From Meconema thalassinum (taxonomy: Eukaryota > Arthropoda > Insecta > Orthoptera > Tettigoniidae), in assembly GCA_946902985.2 (NCBI GenBank), contig OX336389.2:1291016792-1291080791 (forward strand): a DNA stretch of 64,000 nucleotides. Direction: 5' to 3'. The position numbers and the translations under genes were made by a program. Position 1 is the stretch's first letter. Every line of letters begins with the position of its first letter. Under the pieces are notes generated by a model. It had not been told where the DNA came from, searched no databases, and worked only from the letters and a program-made list of their open reading frames with translations. Shown here piece by piece: positions 55,298 through 64,000 of this stretch.

Positions 55298-57240
55298 TTA
55301 GAGTGACAGGGTTATAATTTCCAAGAACGGTCTGATTGAGAGACAGAAATCTAGTTTCCAGTTTACACGAACCGCATCGTTGTAAATACTGCAAAGCCTC
55401 CATACAGGTGAATTGTTATGTGAAGTGGTATTGGTTATATCAGTTTTGAATGTTATGGTTGATCTTGTAGTTAAGCGAGGGATGTTGAAATTTAGGAGTG
55501 ATAGGAAAAATGAGTTATCAATTTGACCGTTAATGACTTTATAAAGGAATTTCATATCATTCACTCGCCTTCGAGACTCCAAACTAGTCATGCCGAAATT
55601 CAACAAAAGTTCACCGTAGGGTACCATGTGTGGGTAATTGCCCGTTATTTTGAGGTGTAAATATCTGAGGAATTTCTTTTGAACTTGCTCAATGTACTTA
55701 ATGCATGTTTTCTGCCAGGGACTCCATACTTGGCTGGCGTACTCGAGCTTGGATCTCACCATGGCAGTATAAAGTTTTATGCAGGTACTGGTCCTAATGA
55801 ATGGCTTAGTGTTTCTTATTATAAACCCTAACATGCGGTAAGCATCCCCGACCGTCTTTTGCACATGATAAGTGAAAGCAAGCTCTCGGTCAAACAGAAT
55901 CCCTAGATCTTTCTTCTCGCTTACTGTTTTCAATGACTTAGGTCCAATTCCATAAACAAATGTGATTGGGTTCTTCTTACGTGTAAAGGTCATAACAACA
56001 CACTTCGGTACGTTTAAGTATAATTTGTTTTCTATACTCCATTTGTGTATATTATTTAGGTCATTTTGTAGTAGAGTGCAGTCATTAGTGGAAGAAATTG
56101 ATTTAAAAATTTTGAAGTCATCTGCATATAAAAGACTATTTGAGTGCAGTATACATCGTGGCAAATCATTTATCATTGCTAGAAAAATCAAAGGTCCAAG
56201 GTTCGAACCTTGGGGTATTCCGGAATGAACTATGTATTCCTTTGAGACAATTTTCTGGAACAAAACAAATTGTTTCCTGTCTCTGAGATAGGAGATGAAT
56301 AATTTTAGTAATGGGTGGGAAAATCCCAAAATACATAATTTTTTAAGAAGGATATCGTGATTTATAGTGTCGAAAGCTTTCTCGAAATCTGTAAATATGA
56401 CATCCATCTGCCCTCCTTTATCTAACTCTTTAGATATAATTTGAGTAAAATTAATTGCATTCGTCACTGTAGATTTCCTGGATAGGAAACCATGTTGGTT
56501 ATCTGTTACGAGTGGTCTGAGGAATACTGATATTCTTCCGTGCAATATGAATTCAAATACCTTGGCTACTGCGGATAAAATAGATATAGGACGGTAGTTA
56601 TTAATTAGTGATGGGTCTCCCGATTTTAGTATAGGGCAGACGCGAGTGATTTTCCAGGCGTCAGGGAACGTACAAGTTTGAATTGCTAAGTTAAATATAA
56701 AGTGTAACGGGTCCCTGAGGCTTTCAGCACATCCCTTAACTACATACGGTGGAATATTATCAGGACCAGCCGACGACTTAGGTTTTAATTTTTTAAATGC
56801 CATTTCTATCTCTTCCTTTGAGACAAGTTTTATGTGAAGGGTGTTGGGAGTATTCGAATTGCAGGCTGGGACTTTGTATTGGGCTGACTGAGAGTCATAC
56901 ACTGATTTGAAATATGACGCGAAACCTTCAACAATGGAATCACCCCTGTCCAATTCTTCATTATTATATTTAAAAGTGTCGCATGAGTTCCTATTTTTTT
57001 TCTTGTTTTTAATAAACGTCCAAAATTTCTTTGAGTCCCTGCTAATGTTTTGTTCAATATTATGGATATATTTCTTATAAGATAATTTAATGTCCTTTTT
57101 AATTTCTGACCTTAATTCTTCAAAACGTAGTCTATGATGATCTGAGTAATGTTTTCTCTTCCTATGGTGTTCCTTCTCCTTCAATTTACTCTTTATTTCC
57201 TTAGAGAACCAGACAGGATATTTTCTGCCCGTTTGTCGTT
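55298..57240 (-). pseudogene. LINE reverse transcriptase (Jockey-like), partial
   Basis: A frame of about 628 codons from 57184, extending slightly upstream. Residues 120-360 carry the reverse transcriptase core: KPKSSAGPDNIPPYVVK, PILKSGD, NYRPISIL, FTDFEKAFDTIN (Asp266), SGIPQGSNLGP and LLYADDFKIF (YADD 353-356). A thumb region with KDLGILFDREL and a C-terminal region with SKLEYASQVWSPW follow. The core looks intact, but the protein lacks its endonuclease. A frameshift near 57240 separates it from the endonuclease remnant upstream. Confidence 0.85.
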
Positions 57241-57537
57241 TACATATAGGAAGGTTTCGCCAAGTACTGTGTTAAAAATCTGATAAAACAGGTCTACTGC
57301 AGTATTTACATCAGTGCACTCGTATATTTGACCCCAGGCACTATCCCTCAACCGAGTGTACATTTGCTCAAAATCGGCTTCCCGGAAGTTATAGGTATCA
57401 TTAGGCTGGATAATTACTTGGTTTCGACATATAGTTAGAGATATTTCCACATCCAGAGCTGGGTGATGGCGATCCTGCGGTAAGAGTGGGTCTGTGTTTT
57501 CCGTTACATTTATGTTGGGTTTGTTGGAGTTATACAT
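57193..57537 (-). pseudogene. LINE endonuclease C-terminal remnant
   Basis: Contains LLPQDRHHPALDVEI, matching the C-terminal SDHHP-type segment of the apurinic-like endonuclease of Jockey LINEs. It then carries the linker towards reverse transcriptase (AWGQIYECTDVNTAVDLFY). Truncated at the element's 5' end and frameshifted at its 3' end. Confidence 0.72.
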
Positions 57538-58862
57538 CCTTCTCTCTTTATCACAATAGATTCTATCTCCTCATTACAATACATCGCTGCAGTGAAGCTA
57601 CCCTTAACCCCTCCTCCTAACTTTTCGCCTAATATCTCTACTTCTAGCCTCCATTCCAAATAGTAATCTTCATTCTTATTTTTAAATATCTTTCTAATCT
57701 CATCTAACAATGTGACCTGGATTTTCCGCTTTGACCTACTCCTAGAGACTTTAACTCCTATCATCTGCATTCCTCGTTCACTGTAATCTGCCTCCTGCTG
57801 ACCTTGTTCGATAACCATTTCTTTATGACTGTTACTTAACGCACGCCTCTCTGCCTCTAATAATTTTATATTAATTTCCTCTATACCAATTTGGAAATCT
57901 TCCCTTGTCTGCCTCTTCTCTTCATATATGTTTTTCTGCAATTCTATTTCTTGAGTGCTTAGTACTTTCTTTATTTTACCTACTTCCCTTGCTATATTTT
58001 CTTTACACTTCTCCCCTATCTCATTACGTTCTATAATCTCTTCTACATCTATCCTGCTTTCACCTATTACCTCCGCTATCTCCGCTGACTGTTGTTCCTC
58101 ACCTACGCTACTTTCATTTAAGTCTACCGTTTCTACCAACTCTACTATGCTTTCTTCTACTATCTCTGCTAACTGGCGTTCCTCTTTTAAGCTACCTTCA
58201 TCTACGTCTACCGTTTCTACCAACTCTACTATGATTTCTTCTACTATCTCCGCTGACTGTCGTTCCTCTTTTAAGCTACTTTCATCTACGTCTACCGTTC
58301 CTACCATTTCCACCTTTTCTTGGAAATTACTTTCTTTATTCATTAGTTCCCTTCTCAATACCTTCTGTTTCTCTTGAATCTCTTGATAATTCTCGGTATT
58401 TTTCAAGTGATTTTCCTCTACCTTCCTATGAAATTCAGACTCGACTCTCTCAATCTTGTCCCCCAGCTCTATTCTCACCTGCCTAGTTTCTGCTTCTACT
58501 AATTTGCTAACAATCTCACCTTGAGTTGCTATTTTTTCCTCAATTTGTTTAACTATTTTCTTTTCAATCTTACTTTCTACTGCTTCTAATTGTTTATCCA
58601 TTTTCTCTATGATATATTTAGCCTTCACTTCTATCATCTCATTAATTTCACCTCTGATTTCCTGTTTCATCCCCTCAATACTCTTCTGCAATATACAATA
58701 TTTCCTATTTAATTCTTCATTATTAAGTTCAATTTTAGCATTAGTGGCTTCTAACTTATTACTCAGATCCTGATTATTACTCTTTATATTCTGCAACGCC
58801 CTCATGATTGCCTCGAATTTATCTTCCGGAATATCTGGAGATTTCTGTTTCTCATTCGCCAT
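57538..58862 (-). pseudogene. gag-like gene of element C, cut by the LINE
   Basis: The start is most likely the Met of MANEKQKSPDIPEDKFEAIM at 58862. The protein is almost entirely charged coiled coil, similar in style to the first half of copy B gag. About residues 185-275 hold three tandem repeats of about 28 residues (LVETVDVDEGSLKEERQLAE type; DNA period 84 bp, about 58060-58310). It lacks the capsid-like block and Asn/Gly-rich tail of copies A and B. The frame is open until the LINE junction near 57537. Host-side sequence resumes at about 54955 with KGRIEEESGENVKITE, so the LINE interrupted its last part. Confidence 0.75.
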
Positions 58863-58974
58863 CTCGAAGTACACCGTTTTAAAAATTGCCCTTCCAAAAT
58901 CACTTCACTCCCTCAAAATCACACTTGCACTGACATTTATACCTTCCCTTAATAAATACTGAACAAGTTTTCGA

Positions 58975-58993
58975 GCGCCACGTTAAGGTGCCA
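58975..58993 (-). promoter_or_regulatory. Primer-binding site of element C (tRNA-Lys type)
   Basis: Three bases inside the 5' LTR the minus strand reads TGGCACCTTAACGTGGCGC. This is close to the Gypsy tRNA-Lys site TGGCGCCCAACGTGGGGC, and GCTCGAAAAC follows as in other Gypsy leaders. Mismatches at about four positions. Confidence 0.65.
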
Positions 58994-58996
58994 TAA

Positions 58997-60371
58997 TGTA
59001 ATGGGGCGTAATGAGAGATATGTGGGGGAAAATATTAGTATTCTATAAAGAACAACAACAAATCCACACGTTGAGTCGTCATAATGTAACGGTTCGGTAA
59101 ACAAGATGGGGAATACATTAACATAAAATGATGAATGAAATGAAAATGAGACAAAATTAAAATATGCACTGTTGTTCTGTACTTACCTTTGGAGTACACT
59201 AAAAATGATATGATATGATATGATATGGGCGCCAGACTTTAGATAGTCAAAAGAAGGGGATTGCACAGCTACTCATTGGCAGAAAACAAGATATCTTATC
59301 CCCGGTCGAAGTGAAACCGTAGTACTCAAACTGATTCAGCATTATGAAGGATAGTTGGGTTAGCCTTATATAATATTACTAACTACTATAAATGAGGGTC
59401 CTGACATTGACTTAAATGAATTTAATGAATCTAGGTAACAAATATAAAAAGAAAAACACAATAAGAATAGTTACAAATTTGAATTTAAAAAAATTTACTG
59501 CGGCTCAACAGATAAAGGATAATGAATGGATTTAACTAAAAATGAACACAAGCCTGATTTTACATGGCCTGAGAGACGTGAGATAAATCATGATCTTCGC
59601 TCACCTCTTGAAGTATTGTCATATATATAAATAATATGACTGATGTCCTCGTTGATCCGTCCCGTAGTTGACATGTTGTAGTACTTCCTGCATGATGCCT
59701 CGCTAATATTTTCCTCTGAATGTATAATGTTGGATGGTCGATGCTCAGGGAACGACGGCTTGATGGCGACCCCCAACTCACGTTAAACTGACTCCCAGTA
59801 CGTAGGACTACTGGAGTGACTGAATGAATAATAATAAGTGTTTTTCCTCTTACTTGAGCTATCGTATTTATAACATCTTCAAGTTTTTGTCGATAATATG
59901 GTTCTTAAAGTCCACCCTTTCAATTAGACACAGTCTATAAGTCACTGCTCCTTCACGAACAATACTCATCAGGAATACTGACATTTCCATTATAGAATAT
60001 GCCATGTCTTCAGTTATTTCGACACAGCTGCCAGGGTTTCTTAAATTCATTTGGGGTTGAGAATAGATTTACCACTACCGGCACTAATAGTGACCGGAAA
60101 CCGCATCGCCTTTGTCACGCGCTAGGACCTTCTTCAGGAAATAACATCTTTTGTAGAAATGCGAGCGAACCTGTCACTTCCCACGTCTCTCTGACAACTA
60201 ACTTTACAACCATTCGTAAATGAAAATCTGTTCAGAATGATTTGAGCTGCTTACAGACAGATAAAATCTTGTAGCATGGAATACTACTTAATAAAAAATT
60301 AATATATATATAAATAAAACGAAAAAGATTAATTATTATAAATATAAAAGCTTGGGGATCGAATCGTTACA
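58997..60371 (-). repeat. 5' LTR of element C
   Basis: 1375 bp, TGTAATGG...CGTTACA, partner of 43038-44420. The length difference is largely a shorter (TA)n tract near 60303. Confidence 0.93.
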
Positions 60372-60479
60372 ATGGTTGTTTCTCAAATGACTTAAAATTT
60401 GTAGTTAGTGACAACACTGCTCCTCCTTATTCTGTGCCAACCTAAAACAGCTGTAAATGTGTTTAGTTTTTTGTTTGTT

Positions 60480-61462
60480 GTTGTCATGCTTTGTTTCTGA
60501 GTAAAACGAATTCCAGTGAGAAATATCAGAGACAACTGTTTAAAAGATAACAAAATAGCCGCTATCTGCATTGACTTCATGCAAAACCTTCAGCTTCCAG
60601 AAATACCAGTCCAAGAAATATTCTATATGTGACAATTATTGACGGTGAATGTTTTTAACATTCATGATATTAAAAGCAATAAAGCCAAATTTGATGTCTA
60701 TATGAGTGTTTGGCCAAGAAAGGGCCCAATGAAATTTATACATTTTAGTTGATTATATCAATGAAGTTCTTGATGCTGATGTCAGGCACCTTAATGTATT
60801 TTCTGTTGGTGCACCAGGACAAAACAAAACCAATGTGGTTGTGAGGCTGTTTCTTACCCTAATAGAAACCGGCAGATTTGACAGCATTAATCACTACTTT
60901 CTCACGCGGGGTCATTCGTACCTCCCATGTGACCGAGACTTCAGTGTTCTCAAAAGAAAAATTAAAAAAACTGACAGGAAATTTACATTGAAACAATATG
61001 CAGAGCTAATAATACATTTAACGGTGGTTCATGACAAGTTCACAGTAGAACTGGTGTAAAGTGAAAAGGTAAAGGATTTTAATTCATGGTGGCCTCAATT
61101 TTATAAAAAGAATGTAATATCAACTGAAACTCAAGCTAGGAACATTCCTAGAGAAAACAAAATGAAATTCAACATTTCAAACTTTATGGAGTTTCAGTAC
61201 TTTAACAGATATTTTGGGTCAAGTTAAAGCATAAACCTTCATTGATAGCCTCACCGATCATACTTTTGACTTGAAAAAACAGGGAGCCTGTTCACCAGAA
61301 CTTGCAACAATTAGTGCTTACCCACAAAAATGTGTTCCTATAAACATTAACAAAATTAATGATCTCAAGAAACTCAAAGACTATATTCCTACATACATTG
61401 TTGATGCATTTATTCAAAAATTGATGACTGGCCAACTATTGATAGGGATGAAGCTGACCTGA
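60480..61462 (+). pseudogene. Transposon protein relic, DUF7869-like
   Basis: Blocks in broken frames are AAICIDFMQNLQLPEIPVQE (about 60560), LTVNVFNIHD (about 60640), and HLNVFSVGAPGQNKTNVVVR (about 60790). Then come LIETGRFDSI, TRGHSYLPCDRDFSVLKRKI (about 60900), NSWWPQFYKK (about 61080) and INDLKKLKDYIP (about 61360). The GQNKTN...GHS..CDRDF order is that of transposon-derived proteins I associate with DUF7869, which has proposed nuclease-like residues. At least two frameshifts and several stops inactivate it. It belongs to the transposon whose ends are at 42847 and 61857. Family assignment is from memory. Confidence 0.6.
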
Positions 61463-61857
61463 TGTAAAGAAACAATGCCTAGAAAATGCATGCAAAAAAA
61501 AAAACAATGCCTCCAAAATGTATACGCAGTACTAGATTGTAGATTGATCTTAAAATAAAAAAGTGGCTTTCTATCATAATGTATATATTTTTAACAGTTA
61601 TTTCATGCCTGATTACTCCACATTATGTCAGTCATTTGAGTAACAACTCATCTCCAACGACTTTGTGAATTTTTATATACATCAACATTTTATATAACAT
61701 ATTTTTCTTTTCATACAATTCGCTTACCAAAACCCTGTACATATGCATTCAAAATCTAACATTGATACAATGTGAAATATTGTCACGGCGAGGTTTTTTT
61801 AAGTTTCCCAAAAGTTTACTTTTGTGGATATGAGGTGTTTCTCAAGTGACTGATTCA

Positions 61858-62225
61858 ACTACATTTTGTGCGTATTTTTCAATCTCTTCCTTTTGTGAGT
61901 ATTTTCGTTCTAAATTCCCTTTTGTAAGTATTGCTGCTCTCCATTTTTCGTGAGGGGCGTGGTGGCTCAGCGGTCTACCTGTATGCCTCTCACCAAGGCG
62001 GTCCGGGTTCGATTCCCGGTCAATGCATGTGAGATTTTCGAAGTGAAATGTCATGTACTGTGGTTCGGATTCCACGTAAAAAGGAGTTCCCGTGGCTCAT
62101 GATCTCAAGATTAACGGTCACGTTAAACTACAAGCTTCCTTTTCTCCATTTTGTGAGCAGTTTGATCTAAGTTACCTTTTGTAACTATTTTCCGTCTCAC
62201 TAAATTTTCGTTCTGGTTTCCACTT
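61858..62225. repeat. 30-bp minisatellite, right part, with SINE-1
   Basis: Units such as ACATTTTGTGCGTATTTTTC and CCCTTTTGTAAGTATTG continue the array of 42192-42846. They are interrupted by the SINE-1 at 61948-62142. Confidence 0.75.
61948..62142 (+). mobile_element. SINE-1, full length
   Basis: Same head and body as 14256-14450, with a perfect 10-bp target duplication TCTCCATTTT (61938-61947 and 62143-62152). About ten differences by eye from the first copy. Confidence 0.92.
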
Positions 62226-62667
62226 CAGTGTCATTTTCTTTATCACCCAGACCATTAGGGGCCGATAATCTAGATGTTAGACCCCTTAAATCAATAGGCC
62301 CTCTTGTGAGTAAAGAGAATGTATTGAGTAATAGTTCATGAAGGCTTGCTCAATTCTCGTATAACCACAACGATTATATTATATTGATGACTGCATTACC
62401 GATATGTGGGTTAATATTTGAATAGCTATTGTGCAGAAACATAATACCGGCAATGCCGACTACTTACAATGTTTGATATTAAGGCATTTTACCATTTAAA
62501 TACTGATACGAAGACTTCGAACATGTACCATGTCATTTGTTTCAATCACTTGACACCAGAGTTCGCATGAGCGTTTTCCGTTCAGAATGTCATATACATT
62601 CCACATGGCCGAGAGTGCGTCATGGTATCGATTTCTGACACCACGCGCTGATTGTTTCTCTTACCAG
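62226..62667. other. No gene seen
   Basis: Unassigned sequence between two minisatellites. Confidence 0.4.
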
Positions 62668-62960
62668 TGCCAGCTGGATCGATCGATCGAGTTGGCAGTG
62701 CGTCTTATACTTCCGTTCGATCCACCACTGCCAGGTAGGGCACACTTCCGTTCATTCGATCGAGCGGGCAGTGCATACTTCCGTTTTCCACCACTACCAG
62801 CTAGTACACTTCCGTTCGATCGATCGATCGGGCAGCGCATACTTCCGTTTTCCACCACTGCCAGCTAGTACACTTCCGATCTATCGATCGAGCGGGTAGT
62901 GCATACTTCCGTTCGATCCACCACTGCCAGCAAGATCGTTCCGATCCACTTCCGTCCCCA
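62668..62960. repeat. Minisatellite, 64-68 bp units with CGATCGATCG
   Basis: Four units recognisable from ACTTCCGTT at 62709, 62777 and 62841 and ACTTCCGTT-like at 62905. Each carries CCACCACTGCCAG, TACACTTCCG and an alternating CGATCGATCG-type stretch next to GGGCAGTGCA. Confidence 0.85.
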
Positions 62961-63789
62961 ATTTTCAAAATCACTCCCACAAAACTATCCAGCAACCGAG
63001 CGGAAAGATGTTACACATCAATAATTATCATCATCATCATCATCATCATAAATCCATGAATATTGAGGGAAGTCCTGAGATATATCAGGGATAGATTTTG
63101 TCAGAAGACAAAAAACGGAGACGTCTGGTAACTTTACCTTACAGGAAGAAGAAGAGATAGTAAGCAGAAACGAAGTGCTAAAGGGAAGTGGCTGTGGCAC
63201 GTGACCTCAGGTCAAGGAACTTGGTTTATTCGATTACCGAATGTGTAGAATTAGAAGATCGCTTGGCTTATAGGGAGCGTGCCTTCTTGTGGAACGTCGT
63301 GTTTAATACAGGGTAAAATATCAACAATGGGGGGCCTTGAAGTAGCGTGACTGGTTTCTTGTCAGGTTTACAGGTAGACTTTCCCACTCCCCCTCCCCCC
63401 TCCATTGGTTCCCCACCCCCTCACTCGCTCTCCCTCCCGCATGTCAGACTGGTTCTGATGCGGGGGAGTGCAGTAGGGGACGCTTCGCTTCGAAATGGAT
63501 CCGGGTAGAGTTGTGTGCATGCTAATCGATAGTTAGGACATTGTTCACAATTTAGCCATTAAGAATAAGACAAGTGCGGCACGGTGTGGCGTGGCGGTTT
63601 GGCTGAAGGAAGGACAGGTAACTCGCTTCTCTTATTGACTAATATTGTGCACGTCATTTGTCAAATTGCGTGTTGCCAGATCTAGGATGAAAATGTGCTC
63701 ATGGATTGCGTGTACAGCAGTGTACTGGGAACAAAAATGATTTACCTTATTACAGAGAACTATTTTGATCTTGTTGTTGCTGCACAAAA
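62961..63789. other. (ATC)n tract, no gene
   Basis: An (ATC)n microsatellite lies at 63028-63051 and a C-rich stretch at 63385-63440. No coding potential recognised. Confidence 0.45.
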
Positions 63790-64000
63790 AAAGGGACTTG
63801 GACAACAGGGTCATCAGCCCCGTGTGCTTCTGTGTGTCTGATAACTTGTGTTATTGTGGTGTTCTGATAATTGAGTTGAGGATTGGGAAGGAGATGGCCG
63901 TGACCTTAAGTTAGGGACCCTCCTGATATTTGCGCGGAGTAGAAGCGGAGAAACGCGGAAAATCACTCTTAGGATGGCCCAGAAGGGGTTCGAACCCATC
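63790..64000 (-). mobile_element. SINE-3 copy cut by the window end
   Basis: The minus strand contains GATGGGTTCGAACCCCTTCT (B-box-like, at the window edge), GGCCATCCTAAGAGTGATTTT, GGTCCCTAACTTAAGGTCACGG and CAATAACACAAGTTATCAGAC, and ends CACACGGGGCTGATGACC. The tRNA-like head lies beyond the window. Confidence 0.75.

Larger units (their letters stand above)
54958..57537 (-). mobile_element. 5'-truncated Jockey-like LINE
   Basis: Inserted at the end of element C gag. The 3' end on the minus strand is an (AAAT)n tail (54958-54981). The 5' end is cut inside the endonuclease domain near 57537. An imperfect target duplication (AGAGAGAAGGATG against AAAGAAAGGTAGAAT) may flank it. Element C gag sequence resumes beyond the tail. 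Confidence 0.8.
43038..60371 (-). mobile_element. Gypsy-type element C
   Basis: LTRs of 1383 bp (43038-44420, 3') and 1375 bp (58997-60371, 5'), both TGTAATGG...CGTTACA. The 4-bp target duplication ATGG lies at 43034-43037 and 60372-60375. A gag-like gene follows the 5' LTR, and a protease scrap lies near 54700-54850. Reverse transcriptase and integrase of the element itself are absent. It was later invaded by copy B and by a LINE. LTR divergence by eye is about a dozen changes. Confidence 0.93.
42847..61857 (+). mobile_element. DNA transposon split by Gypsy element C
   Basis: Inverted repeats 42847-42879 and 61825-61857 match at 30 of 33 positions and begin TGAATCAGTCA when read inward. Removing element C leaves about 1.7 kb. 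The interior encodes decayed transposon protein fragments (see 60480-61462). Related TCATTTGAGAAAC motifs recur subterminally at 43013, 60378 (inverted) and about 61630. It sits inside the 30-bp minisatellite. AC at both junctions may be a 2-bp target duplication, but this is uncertain. Confidence 0.75.

Overview
The window is repeat-rich eukaryotic DNA, most likely from a hemimetabolous insect. This rests on the mix of transposons: Tc1/mariner, hAT, a Harbinger-like MITE, Gypsy LTR elements, Jockey-like and RTE-like LINE pieces, and several tRNA-derived SINE families. The SINE heads resemble repeats I recall from large insect genomes, possibly Orthoptera, but the order cannot be fixed from sequence alone. 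I found no host protein-coding gene, no functional tRNA or rRNA gene and no CRISPR array. Nearly every long reading frame belongs to a mobile element.

Layout. 1-0.8 kb: decayed mariner-type transposase. 1.15-1.73 kb: candidate MITE. 2.19-3.66 kb: complete Tc1-like transposon with an intact DD34E transposase. 4.0-4.5 kb: SINE pieces. 4.6-13.9 kb: an old Tc1-like pseudogene split by Gypsy copy A (5034-13129, minus strand), which carries a SINE-2 in its 3' LTR and another in gag. 14.2-18.1 kb: SINEs, one inside another, and a 90-bp inverted-repeat element. 18.46-21.43 kb: Harbinger-like MITE holding a hAT-like element, which holds a further element with 295-bp tandem repeats. 22.45-22.65 kb: 59-bp palindromic tandem repeat. 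24.67-25.98 kb: dead mariner. 26.1-26.8 kb: LINE 3' remnant. 27.45-32.44 kb: candidate 5-kb hAT-like element with TATCCGC clusters at both ends and a solo LTR inside. 33-34 kb: LINE and SINE pieces. 35.88-36.73 kb: hAT MITE containing a second hAT MITE. 37.75-39.31 kb: hAT relic containing a SINE-2. 39.4-42.2 kb: SINEs.

42.2-62.2 kb is a stack of insertions. A 30-bp minisatellite is split by a DNA transposon (42847-61857). That transposon is split by Gypsy element C (43038-60371, target-site duplication ATGG). Element C contains Gypsy copy B (46214-54402, target-site duplication ATAG) and a 5'-truncated Jockey-like LINE. 62.67-62.96 kb is a 64-bp minisatellite, and the window ends inside a SINE-3.

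How the genes work together: Gypsy copies A and B belong to one family encoding gag and a truncated pol. Both copies keep a canonical -1 slippery heptamer (T TTA AAC) just before the gag stop, so pol is probably made as a Gag-Pol fusion. Both lack integrase and share the same sequence past the RNase H end, so the family probably depended on integrase supplied in trans. Nesting order and LTR similarity agree: B (LTRs about 0.5% apart by eye) sits inside C (about 0.9%).
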